NCBI RefSeq assembly: GCF_014636935.1 | Contig: NZ_BMES01000002.1 | Location: 1,035,421 to 1,099,420 of the forward strand | DNA: 64,000 nucleotides | Direction of reading: 5' to 3' | Source: Alsobacter metallidurans | Lineage (GTDB): Bacteria > Pseudomonadota > Alphaproteobacteria > Rhizobiales > Beijerinckiaceae | In this document: one piece after another, positions 18,692-26,980 of the stretch | Position numbering within the stretch: the first letter of the stretch is position 1 | Layout: each line of letters begins with the position of its first letter | The notes under the pieces: generated by a model | Databases searched by the model: none | Told to the model about the DNA's origin: nothing | What the model saw: only the letters and a program-made list of their open reading frames with translations | Position numbers and translations under genes: made by a program

Positions 18692-19975
18692 GTGAGCCGC
18701 TCGCTTTTCTACAGCGTAACAGCTGGCGTCCTGGTCGCGGCCTGCGTTGCAGGAATCGCGTTCTATCTTGGGTCGCCGCACGACCGCTTGCGGATCACGG
18801 CAGGCCCGGTTGGCGGCGCCGCCGAGCGGTTCGTCGCCGCGATGATCGCTGTTGCCAAGAAACAGAACCCGCTAGTCTCCTTTGAGCCCGTCGAGACCGG
18901 GAGCCTTCAGGACAGCAGCGCCCTTCTGGATGCGCGCAAGGTCGATCTTGCCATCGTGCGCTCCGACGCCTCACCGCCCGCCAACGGCCAAACCATCGTT
19001 ATTCTGCGGAGAGATATCGCCGCCATCCTCGGTCTCCCCAAGTCGAAGGTGGAGGGCTTGGCTGGGCTGAGCGGAAAGACCGTGATCATGCTCGCGAGCC
19101 GCGTGCAATTCGCCGACGAGGCGCTGCTCGACGCGCTGCTTGGCTACGCAAACGTTTCGCCTCAATCGGTTTCCCGCATGATCGTGCGCCCCGAGAATCT
19201 TGGCAAAGTTTTGCGCGAAAAGTCCGTCGCGGCCGTGTTCGCTGTTGGGCCGGTCGGGGCCGGGGGACTTTCCGATATCGTCACGACCATCACTAAAAGT
19301 GTGGGAGCCCCGACGTTGATGGCCTTCGACAACGCAGACGCCATCGCCAACAGCATTCCCGGAACTGAAAGCCTCGACTTGGCCAAGGGATCGCTTCGTA
19401 TCCATCCTGACATTCCAGACGACAGCACGACTGTAGTAGCTGTTACTTACCGGCTGGCGGCGCCCTTTTCGATGCTGAACCTGCACGCCGGCGCGATCGC
19501 GCGAGCGATTCTGACTGCCAAGGGCAAGCTGATGGAGGCCTATCCCCAAGCGGCCTCGATCGAGGCGCCCGATCCCGACAAGAGCTCGACGGTGCTGCCG
19601 ATCCATCCCGGCGTGGCGCAGTACCTTTCGTCAGGGGAGCAGAGCTTCCTTGATGAGGCGCAGAGCTATTTTTACGCCGCCGCGATGGTGTTCAGCGTCG
19701 TCGGCTCCCTTTGGGCCATGGTGGCGAGGCGCCTAAGTAGGAAGCGCGACGCGATGGAACGCAATCGCATCGGCCGTCTGATCCAGATCGCCGACGAAGC
19801 CCGGGGCGCGCCGAAGCAAGACCTATCAAGGCTGAGCGGTGAGCTTCACAAGACGCTTTCGGAGATCGTCGAGGCCGGCATGAGCGACCCGACCACCGCC
19901 CTGGCGGCGTCCCATGCCGAGGCGGTGTTCGCGGCGCGCCGCCAGACCGTCGAGACGGAAGGCCGCAGCGCTTGA
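18692..19975 (+). CDS. TAXI-family TRAP-type solute-binding protein, membrane-tethered
   Basis: A 427-residue protein starting at GTG 18692 behind CGGGAGCAG. Residues 4-27 form a membrane anchor. The body carries the TAXI-like fold (LRITAGPVGGAAERFVAAMI, then LVSFEPVETGSL with repeated ligand-binding turns). A second hydrophobic segment lies near 330-350 (FYAAAMVFSVVGSLWAMVA). It is followed by a basic, helical tail of about 75 residues that would lie in the cytoplasm. Typical TAXI proteins are soluble and periplasmic. No TRAP membrane subunit (DctM/DctQ) is nearby, so a sensory or scaffold role is possible. Confidence 0.75.
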   Translation: MSRSLFYSVTAGVLVAACVAGIAFYLGSPHDRLRITAGPVGGAAERFVAAMIAVAKKQNPLVSFEPVETGSLQDSSALLDARKVDLAIVRSDASPPANGQTIVILRRDIAAILGLPKSKVEGLAGLSGKTVIMLASRVQFADEALLDALLGYANVSPQSVSRMIVRPENLGKVLREKSVAAVFAVGPVGAGGLSDIVTTITKSVGAPTLMAFDNADAIANSIPGTESLDLAKGSLRIHPDIPDDSTTVVAVTYRLAAPFSMLNLHAGAIARAILTAKGKLMEAYPQAASIEAPDPDKSSTVLPIHPGVAQYLSSGEQSFLDEAQSYFYAAAMVFSVVGSLWAMVARRLSRKRDAMERNRIGRLIQIADEARGAPKQDLSRLSGELHKTLSEIVEAGMSDPTTALAASHAEAVFAARRQTVETEGRSA

Positions 19976-20102
19976 CGTCTCGGCACGGTTCGACAGATCC
20001 GTTCTTCGAAAGGCGAATTCCCGACTTAGAGATGACCCTGATCAATTTACATCTGAGACGCAGTCCTACTGTTGGGTGTCATCAAACGATTGGAGACCTG
20101 CC

Positions 20103-20459
20103 ATGCGTGCTTCAATCCTGAGCGCCGTCATCATCGGATCTTTCGCCAGCACGGGTGTGGCGCTCGCCCAAAATGAAATCACCGTCACCAAGTCGCTTCC
20201 TCAATGGAACGAGCAAGGTTGGCTACTTACGCCGGCTCCGACATTGCGACAGGTTGGCCCCGCCTACTCGCAGCCGAGCGGTGTGCGTGTAGGGCGCGGG
20301 AGCGTGATTCCGGCGTGGGTGAGCTCGGGTCAATTCCAAAACGTGAACGTCCCCGGCCTCAGCCGTGGCGGCTACTACGAATATTATATCTCGCCGGACG
20401 ACCGCGTTGTGGTCTTCACCCCGACAGACCGGCGCGTCGCGAAAGTTTTCTGGCATTAA
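20103..20459 (+). CDS. Small exported DUF1236-like protein
   Basis: A 118-residue protein with a signal peptide (residues 1-23, cleavage after ALAQ). The C-terminal part GYYEYYISPDDRVVVFTPTD followed by RRVAKVF resembles the DUF1236 repeat of alphaproteobacterial envelope proteins, in which a Tyr-rich strand precedes VLVDPxTRRIV. The ATG at 20103 directly follows GGAGACCTGCC. A longer frame from 19914 overlaps the previous gene and is not credible. Function unknown. Confidence 0.65.
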   Translation: MRASILSAVIIGSFASTGVALAQNEITVTKSLPQWNEQGWLLTPAPTLRQVGPAYSQPSGVRVGRGSVIPAWVSSGQFQNVNVPGLSRGGYYEYYISPDDRVVVFTPTDRRVAKVFWH

Positions 20460-20476
20460 TGCCGCCGTGCAACCCA

Positions 20477-20520
20477 CTGCCGGAGGAGCGGGCGCCGTTC
20501 CTCCGGCAGAAACGGCGCCC
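20477..20520. terminator. Two overlapping, mutually exclusive stem-loops
   Basis: CTGCCGGAGGA (20477-20487) pairs perfectly with TCCTCCGGCAG (20499-20509). GGGCGCCGTT (20490-20499) pairs perfectly with AACGGCGCCC (20511-20520). The loop of the first hairpin contains most of one arm of the second, so only one can form at a time. The element starts 18 bases after the DUF1236-like stop codon. There is no U-run, so it would be a factor-dependent terminator or an mRNA-stabilising or regulatory structure. Confidence 0.55.
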
Positions 20521-20746
20521 GTATGCCTTGAGACTTCATGCCGTTCGCGCAGGTTTGGAACATTGTCCGTCCCGCGCATTGTTACCGTTCAACGATCGAT
20601 CGCCTTCGAGCAGATCGCAGAGGCTCGTAAACCCATACGTCGCGCGGATCGCCGGCGCGAACAGCGGGATGCTTGCTGCGACAGCCCCGATGATCCGTTC
20701 AGCATTGCTCCGCTTGACGCCAAGAAGGCTGTCATGAAGGAGAACG

Positions 20747-21373
20747 ATGGATCCCGGGCTTGACGATCGGCGGATCTCCGAACTGTATTGCGCGCAGAGC
20801 TTTCTCGCGGGCGAACTGGGCGCCGATGTGCTGGCGACGTGCTCGGATGAACGCCAGGTCTTGATGGCCGTAATGCGAGACAGGGCTGATTTCGCGATCG
20901 TCAACTTTCGCAGACCGCAGGCGAGACTTTCAACGCTCTTTGATCAGATCCGCAGCCTTGATCGATCGATCCGCATCGTCGCGCTATTTAAGTCGCCAAC
21001 AGCTGGACAGTTGTTGGCCGGCGCCCGAAGCGGCGCTGCCATATGCAGCATGAGTTCTGATCTAGCAGAACTGAGGGCTCTGCTCACCGATGAGGCGTCG
21101 AAACGACGCGCAACACTTCCGGAGCCGCCAGCAATCACAGGCGCTGACGGGCATGGCGATGTCACGCGCATCTTAACTACCCGCGAAATAGAGGTCGTGC
21201 GCGCGGTTGCTCGCGGGATGGTGAGCCGCGCAGTGGCGTCGCAACTCCGAATTTCCGAAGGGACAGTCAAGGTTCATCTCAGTCGAATCTACCAGAAGAT
21301 CGGCGTCCATAACCGGACTGAGCTCGCTCACCAGCTCCGCCATTTGCTGCCCTCGCCGACAATCGAACGCTAG
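20747..21373 (+). CDS. LuxR/NarL-type regulator with a degenerate receiver domain
   Basis: A 208-residue protein. The N-terminal 120 residues have the receiver-domain rhythm, but the strand that normally ends in the phosphorylated Asp reads DFAIVNFRRP, with Asn53 at that place, and the acidic pair near the N-terminus is also unclear. The C-terminus (about 140-200) is a clear LuxR HTH (LTTREIEVVRAVARGMVSRA, then ISEGTVKVHLSRIYQKIGV). It may act without phosphorylation or through protein contacts. It lies upstream of a hybrid histidine kinase but is separated from it by a pseudogene. Confidence 0.8.
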   Translation: MDPGLDDRRISELYCAQSFLAGELGADVLATCSDERQVLMAVMRDRADFAIVNFRRPQARLSTLFDQIRSLDRSIRIVALFKSPTAGQLLAGARSGAAICSMSSDLAELRALLTDEASKRRATLPEPPAITGADGHGDVTRILTTREIEVVRAVARGMVSRAVASQLRISEGTVKVHLSRIYQKIGVHNRTELAHQLRHLLPSPTIER

Positions 21374-21508
21374 CCGCGTGCTTTGTACCACAATCGGAAG
21401 GCAGATCGCGCGGCTTGGCCTCTCGACCGGCCGGCAGGCGGAACAGCACATCTCCAAACAATACTCAGATTTTGATCAGGAGATCGGACGCAGGCCGTTC
21501 ACTCTCGC

Positions 21509-22165
21509 GTCACGGGTCGCCGGCAGGACGCGCTGGACGCAGCGGTGCAGGCGATCGGCGGCCGTGTCACAGGCGTCCGAGGCGACATGTCGAACCTCGC
21601 CGACATCGACCGGCTCTACGATGCCGTCCAGCAGCAGCACGCGTAGATCGATGTCCTCTTCGCCAATGCAGGAGGCGGCGCGTTCGCGCCACTGGGCGCC
21701 ATCACAGAGGAGCACTTCGACACAACCTTTGCGACCAACGTGAAGGGCACGCTTTTCACGGTGCAGAAGGCCCTTCCGCTCCTGAAGGATGGCGGGACGG
21801 TAATCCTGACCGGCTCGACGGCTTGCGCCGAGGGGACGCCTGCCTTCACCGAGGCGCTCGGCGAATTGGGTTACCGGGTGATCGAAGCCGATGGCGCGGC
21901 TGCCGCACTGAGGCAACTGGAAGCCCATCCGGAAACTGTTCTGATGTTCACCGACATCGTCATGCCCGGGATGAACGGCGCCAAATTGGCCGAAGAAGCG
22001 CTAAGGCGGAAGCCGGAGCTCAAGATCCTTTTCACCACCGGGTACACCCGCAATGCGGTGGTTCACAACGGCGTCCTGGATTCGGGAGTTCAACTGCCAG
22101 GCAAGCCCTATTCGCTCGACGATCTTGCCGCGAAAGTTTGTGCCATCCTGGATGGCGCAGGATAG
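21509..22165 (+). pseudogene. Chimeric remnant: SDR middle part fused to the end of a receiver domain
   Basis: From about 21509 the frame encodes an SDR without its start ([37 protein letters not shown]), interrupted by an in-frame TAG at 21644-21646. At about 21853, still in the same frame, it switches to the C-terminal two thirds of a receiver domain ([35 protein letters not shown], then [18 protein letters not shown]). That is the typical tail of hybrid histidine kinases and includes the phosphoacceptor Asp in FTDIVMPG. The catalytic YxxxK of the SDR is lost. The open frame from 21740 to 22165 (141 residues) could still be translated, but no proper start or ribosome site is obvious. Confidence 0.7.
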
Positions 22166-22348
22166 TTCGCAACGGATCGTTCCTGGCAGCCGCCATGGTC
22201 GGGAGTGACTCCAGGCGGAACCAAAGCAATTCTGCTTAGGGCTTTTCGGCCGAACTCTCGGCTTCTCTCGACGCAAGAGATCAGTCAGGGCGGCAGGACG
22301 GCTCGGAGGGCTCAGCCTTGAAAAGTTTGCCTGGCCAGCTAAAAGCCT

Positions 22349-24472
22349 TTGGTGGGGCGTCGTTCAACTCAGGAGAGAAGCTGCAGAGATGCGGCTTCTA
22401 GAGGCTGCTTGACGTCCAAACACACGAAGCGGGCCGCGAGGACACGACGCGAAGCCTTGGTCGCCTTTAGCGAAGTGCTTCGCGATCTAAAGGACCCGTC
22501 GGAAATCGCGTTTAAGGCGGCCGAGATTGTCGGACGGTCGCTTGGTGCCAGTCGCGTAGGCTATTCCTCCATTGATCAAGATGCCGAGACGCTTCACACG
22601 GATCGTGATTGGTCCTGTCCGGGCGTCGAGTCTCTTGTAGGCGTTCTCAGCCTGCGAGAGTACGGCTCCTTTATCGAGAGCCTGAAGCGTGGCGAATTCA
22701 TCGCCATCTCCGACGTGCGCAACGATCCTCGTACCTGCGGAGCCCCCGCTGCAGTTCTAGAGAGCAAGAGCGCCCGATCGTTCGTCAACGTCCCGGTCAT
22801 CGAGCAGGGCCGGCTCGTCGCAGTGTTCTTCGTAAACTATGCCGACGTCCGCGCTTGGAGCGAGAGCGAGCTGACATTCATCCGGGAGTTCGCGGATCGG
22901 ACTCGGACGGCGGTAGAGCGTGCGCGTGGCGAACTACGGCTACGAGAACTCAACGAGTCGCTGAAAGGAGAGGTCGTCGCCCGCTCGGCAGAGCGCGACC
23001 AACTCTGGAACTTGTCCCAGGACATGCTGGCGCGAGCGGACTACAGCGGCATGATGTCCGCCGTGAGCCCCGCTTGGACACGGGTTCTCGGCTGGAGTGA
23101 AGCCGAACTGCTTTCCCGCGGCTACGCGACGTTCATGCACCCCGACGACATGCCTCCCACACTGGAGGCAATCGGTCGAATGGCGGAGTCAGGTCGACCG
23201 ACGCGGTTCGAGAATCGCATCGCGACGAGTGATGGAAGCTGGAAGTACATCGAATGGACAGTCGCGCCGGAAGCAGACGGCGTGAACTTCATCGCTGTCG
23301 GACGTGACCTCAGTCTCACGCGAGCCCGTGAGGCTGAGCTCGAGGTAGCGCGCGAAGCGCTGCGCCAGAGCCAGAAAATGGAGGCGATGGGGCAACTGAC
23401 CGGAGGGGTCGCGCACGACTTTAATAACCTGCTCACACCGATCGTCGGCGCGCTCGATATGCTTCAGCGAAGGGGGATCGGGGGAGATCGAGAAAAGCGG
23501 CTCATCCAGGGCGCAGCTCAATCGGCCGAGCGGGCCAGGACGCTCGTCCAGCGCCTCCTGGCTTTCGCTCGGCGCCAGCCTCTGCAATCGGTGGCAGTAG
23601 ATATTGGCCAACTCGTCCAGAACATGGCCGGACTGATCGAAAGCACCACAGGGCCGCAGATTCAAGTTCTTGTCGATGTTGCCGAGGACCTCACGCCGGC
23701 GAAGGCGGATCCTAATCAGCTCGAGATGGCGCTCCTGAACCTTGCCGTGAATGCCCGCGATGCTATGCCCGCAGGCGGCGCACTGACAATCAAGGCGATG
23801 CTTGCAGACAACCAGCCCGGTTTGACCCCCGGACTTGAGCCGGGGCGTTACGTCAATCTCTCGGTTTCCGATACCGGCGCTGGCATGGACGAGGCGACAC
23901 TCTCGCGCGCCGTGGAGCCCTTCTTTTCCACCAAGGGAGTCGGCAAGGGTACCGGGCTTGGCCTTTCGATGGTTCATGGTCTGGCGGCGCAGCTCGGTGG
24001 TGCGCTCGCCATCAACAGCCGCGAGGGTCATGGCACATCCGTGGTGCTCTGGCTTCCAGTGAGCGACTCCGTTCCGGAGAGCTCGGTGGCCAGTGAAGCT
24101 GCTCTCTTCGCCGGCCCTCGCGGGGTTGCCCTCCTGGTAGATGACGAAGAGCTGGTGCGCGTGAGTACTGCCGACATGCTCGATGACCTCGGGTTCAGGG
24201 TTATCGAGGCGGGCTCGGCCGAGGAAGCGCTTCAGACGATCGCAGGCGGAGTTGCACCAGACCTTCTCGTCACGGACCACCTGATGCCGGGCATGAGCGG
24301 TGCCGAACTTGCCGCCAAGGCACGGCGTCTGAAGCCGCACCTGCCTGTGGTCATCGTTTCCGGATACTCCGAAGTGGAGGGGATCTCTCCCGCTTTGCCG
24401 AGGCTCACAAAGCCGTTCTTAAAGTCGGAGCTTGCGGCGATCCTCTCCAATCTGAATCCATCGCCTCGCTGA
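22349..24472 (+). CDS. Hybrid sensor histidine kinase (GAF-PAS-HisKA-HATPase-receiver)
   Basis: A soluble kinase of up to 707 residues. It has a GAF domain (about 45-195), a PAS domain (about 215-335, with the typical FMHPDDMPPTLEAI), a phosphoacceptor helix with His356 in GGVAHDFNNLL, an ATPase domain with NLAVNARDAMPAGG, DTGAGM and GKGTGLGLSMVHG, and a C-terminal receiver with Asp643 in LLVTDHLMPG. No membrane segment is seen, so it senses a cytoplasmic signal. The start is uncertain: TTG 22349 gives the full open frame, while TTG 22409 begins just before the GAF domain; no ATG is suitable. The receiver would hand the signal to an unidentified partner. Confidence 0.85.
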   Translation: MVGRRSTQERSCRDAASRGCLTSKHTKRAARTRREALVAFSEVLRDLKDPSEIAFKAAEIVGRSLGASRVGYSSIDQDAETLHTDRDWSCPGVESLVGVLSLREYGSFIESLKRGEFIAISDVRNDPRTCGAPAAVLESKSARSFVNVPVIEQGRLVAVFFVNYADVRAWSESELTFIREFADRTRTAVERARGELRLRELNESLKGEVVARSAERDQLWNLSQDMLARADYSGMMSAVSPAWTRVLGWSEAELLSRGYATFMHPDDMPPTLEAIGRMAESGRPTRFENRIATSDGSWKYIEWTVAPEADGVNFIAVGRDLSLTRAREAELEVAREALRQSQKMEAMGQLTGGVAHDFNNLLTPIVGALDMLQRRGIGGDREKRLIQGAAQSAERARTLVQRLLAFARRQPLQSVAVDIGQLVQNMAGLIESTTGPQIQVLVDVAEDLTPAKADPNQLEMALLNLAVNARDAMPAGGALTIKAMLADNQPGLTPGLEPGRYVNLSVSDTGAGMDEATLSRAVEPFFSTKGVGKGTGLGLSMVHGLAAQLGGALAINSREGHGTSVVLWLPVSDSVPESSVASEAALFAGPRGVALLVDDEELVRVSTADMLDDLGFRVIEAGSAEEALQTIAGGVAPDLLVTDHLMPGMSGAELAAKARRLKPHLPVVIVSGYSEVEGISPALPRLTKPFLKSELAAILSNLNPSPR

Positions 24473-24990
24473 ATTCGGGAGCGTCGGTCCGTGACATCAG
24501 GCCACGGTCCCAATGCCCCGTCGGGGTGCGGACGTCGGACTGCATCATCAAACTTCTTGGAGAGCTGCGCAGCTAACCGCCGCTTTGGTGCGCTTCGGGA
24601 CCCGGGTGAATTTGCGTCCGTGCGAATGGCGGCATGCCAAGTTAGAAGTGAGAAAGTGGACGGTTCGGTGCGCAAAATCCACGAATGGGCGCGGTCTCGG
24701 GGAAGAGAAATGGGCCGATCTCGAAGGCTTTTCCGACGCTGAGTGTAGGAAGCTTTCCGACTTTATCGAACAGTTGGAGGAGAGCGCTCGCGAGCGCAGC
24801 TGGGAGACGCTCTACCGAGCCATGGCCAAACTCGTCCGGCGCCCCCGCCGCCACAGGGAGCGTTCCTTGGACGGCCCCAATCTGGGCCTGAAACCAAGCG
24901 TCTCGTGTGAGCCAACTCCGTTGGAATTATAAAATTGAGGAAGCGTTTCGATCACGTCGCCGGCTTTTCAAAGCGGCGGACGCGCACCGA
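24473..24990. other. Intergenic stretch with one doubtful small open frame
   Basis: Between the hybrid kinase and the alcohol dehydrogenase (convergent) there is no recognised gene. An open frame from GTG 24648 to 24932 on the plus strand contains the protein-like segment FSDAECRKLSDFIEQLEESA, followed by RERSWETLYRAM, which would form amphipathic helices. The flanking residues are irregular and no ribosome site is seen, so it may be a fragment of a small regulatory or structural gene. Confidence 0.35.
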
Positions 24991-26046
24991 TCAGGAATCC
25001 ACCAGAACGGCACGACCCGTAATCTCGCCTGCCTTCAGCTGCCGCATTGCAAGGTTCGCGTCGTCCTTTGGGAAGCGCGTGACCGGGAGCGGCGGCAGCT
25101 TGCCGGACTGCGCCAGCGCAACTACGGCGCGCAAATCTTTCACTGTGCCGGTGTTGCTGCCCATGATGCTGAGCGCGCGGAACACCATCCCGGCGAGCGA
25201 CAGGGTCAGTTCGCCGCCAGCTACGCCGACATTGACGAGCTTGCCACCCTTGGCCAGGGCGCCCATGGCGGCGGTAGCCGTGGCGCTGGCGTTCACGAAG
25301 TCGATTACGGCGTCCACCGGGCCGCCTGCGGCTTTGATGATCTTTTGAGCCACGTCGTCGCCCGACCCGTCTACGGCCGCCGTCGCGCCCAAGTCGAGCG
25401 CGGCCTCCCGCTTGGCGCGGTCGATGTCGACCGACACGATCGCGCGATGGTCGAAGGCGCGCAGCATCGAAATGGCCGCGAGCCCCAGCCCGCCAGCGCC
25501 AATGAGCACGATGGGCTTGTCAGGCCCCATCGGCATCACTTTCTGAATGGCGCTGTAGACCGTGATGCCCGAGCAGGCGAACGTCGACGCGAGCGCCGGG
25601 TCGAGGTTGCCCAGCGGCACGAGGTAACGCGGGTGCGGCGCCACCACTTCACTGGCAAAGCCGCCATGGCGCACGACCCCAATGCTGCTCTGCTTGGCGC
25701 AGAGGTTGTCGTCCTCGTTCAGGCAGTGCTCGCAATGGCCGCAGCCGATCCAGGGGTACACCACATAGCGTTCGCCCACGGTTACGCCGGTCGCCTCGGG
25801 CCCGACGGCGACGACCCGGCCGGCGATCTCATGGCCGGGCGCCCGAGGCAGGGTCACGCCGCGGTCGGCAAGGGTGAGCACCTTGCCACCCCCCATGTTG
25901 TAGACGCCCTTCCAGAAATGCAGGTCGGAGTGGCAGACGCCGCACGCCTCGACGGCAACCACGACCTCGGTCCCGGTCGGCTCCGGGCGCTTGACCTCGA
26001 TGCATTCGAGCGGCTCGCTGTGGCGAACGACGGCCCAAGCTTTCAT
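24991..26046 (-). CDS. Zinc-dependent alcohol dehydrogenase (MDR family)
   Basis: A 351-residue cytoplasmic dehydrogenase. Catalytic zinc ligands are Cys38 in CGVCHSDLH and His72 in PGHE. Structural zinc is held by four Cys in GCGHCEHCLNEDDNLC. The cofactor fold has GAGGLGLAA followed by an Asp (VSVDIDRAKR), which predicts NAD+ rather than NADP+. The ATG at 26046 gives the normal length; the longer open frame to 26385 overlaps the esterase gene. It is last in the block binding protein, monooxygenase, esterase, alcohol dehydrogenase. It may supply the ketone for the monooxygenase or oxidise the alcohol released from the ester. Confidence 0.9.
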   Translation of the reverse strand: MKAWAVVRHSEPLECIEVKRPEPTGTEVVVAVEACGVCHSDLHFWKGVYNMGGGKVLTLADRGVTLPRAPGHEIAGRVVAVGPEATGVTVGERYVVYPWIGCGHCEHCLNEDDNLCAKQSSIGVVRHGGFASEVVAPHPRYLVPLGNLDPALASTFACSGITVYSAIQKVMPMGPDKPIVLIGAGGLGLAAISMLRAFDHRAIVSVDIDRAKREAALDLGATAAVDGSGDDVAQKIIKAAGGPVDAVIDFVNASATATAAMGALAKGGKLVNVGVAGGELTLSLAGMVFRALSIMGSNTGTVKDLRAVVALAQSGKLPPLPVTRFPKDDANLAMRQLKAGEITGRAVLVDS

Positions 26047-26068
26047 GTCGTTGTTCCTTCCCTGAGCA

Positions 26069-26980
26069 TCAGCCCGCCACGCGGGAGGCGCGGGCCGCAA
26101 ATTCGGCGACTGCCTCGACTTCCCGGGCAGCCACGTCAAAGAGGTTGTGGAGGCGTATGAAGCCGTGGGTGACGCCCTCGGCTGTGCGGCGCATGACCGG
26201 AACGCCGGCGCGTTCGAGCGCATCGGCAAAAGCGCGTCCCTCGTCGGCGAGCACGTCGCATTCCGCGAGGACGACCAGCGTCGGAGGCAGGCCCGCGAGG
26301 TCGTCGGCCGCCCGAAGCGGCGCGATGTCTGGTGAGGTCCACTGGGCTTCGGGCGCGTAATGGCGGAAGAACCAGACCATGTCATCGCGCGTGAGCGGCA
26401 GGCCAGCCCCGTACGCGTGATAGGATGGCCGGCCGAAGTCGCAGTCCGCCACGGGATAGATCAGGGCCTGCCCGGCGAGGGCGACCTTGCCGCGCAACTT
26501 GCGGGCCGCCACAGCGGCCAGGTTTGCGCCCGCGCTGTCGCCGGCGACCAGCAGAGGCGTTGCGGGACCGGCGAGCTCACGCCCGTGGGTGAGCGCGTCG
26601 ACGGCGTCATCCAATCCAGCCGGAAACTGATGCTCGGGCGCCAAGCGGTAGTCGGGCAGCAGAACGGAGCAGCCGCTTTGAGCCGCCAAGGTGCGAGCCA
26701 GCGTGTCGTAATCGTCCAGCGCCCCGACCACCCATCCGCCGCCGTGGAGATAGACGAGTAGGCCGGCCGGCGCATCCGTCGGGCGGAAATGGCGCGCCGC
26801 GATCGACCCGGCGCGGGTCGGGACCTGGATGTCGCGCACCTCGGCCATAGCCGGCCCCTGCCCGATCACGGCCCTGGCGGCGGCCACCATGGCGCGCGCG
26901 TCCTCGGGCGATCCGGACGACAGGGCCGGGCGTCCCTTCAACTGCTCGAGCATGGCCGCGACGAAGGGATGGAGCGTCAT
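26069..26980 (-). CDS. Alpha/beta hydrolase, hormone-sensitive lipase (HSL) family esterase
   Basis: A 303-residue esterase. The oxyanion motif HGGG is at residues 79-82, the nucleophile Ser149 is in GDSAG, and the acid and base are in LAECDVLADEG and GVTHGFI near the C-terminus, all as in HSL/LipN-type enzymes. There is no signal peptide, so it is cytoplasmic. Its ATG overlaps the stop of the upstream Baeyer-Villiger monooxygenase (ATGA on the minus strand). This strongly suggests it hydrolyses the ester or lactone made by that enzyme. Confidence 0.9.
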   Translation of the reverse strand: MTLHPFVAAMLEQLKGRPALSSGSPEDARAMVAAARAVIGQGPAMAEVRDIQVPTRAGSIAARHFRPTDAPAGLLVYLHGGGWVVGALDDYDTLARTLAAQSGCSVLLPDYRLAPEHQFPAGLDDAVDALTHGRELAGPATPLLVAGDSAGANLAAVAARKLRGKVALAGQALIYPVADCDFGRPSYHAYGAGLPLTRDDMVWFFRHYAPEAQWTSPDIAPLRAADDLAGLPPTLVVLAECDVLADEGRAFADALERAGVPVMRRTAEGVTHGFIRLHNLFDVAAREVEAVAEFAARASRVAG

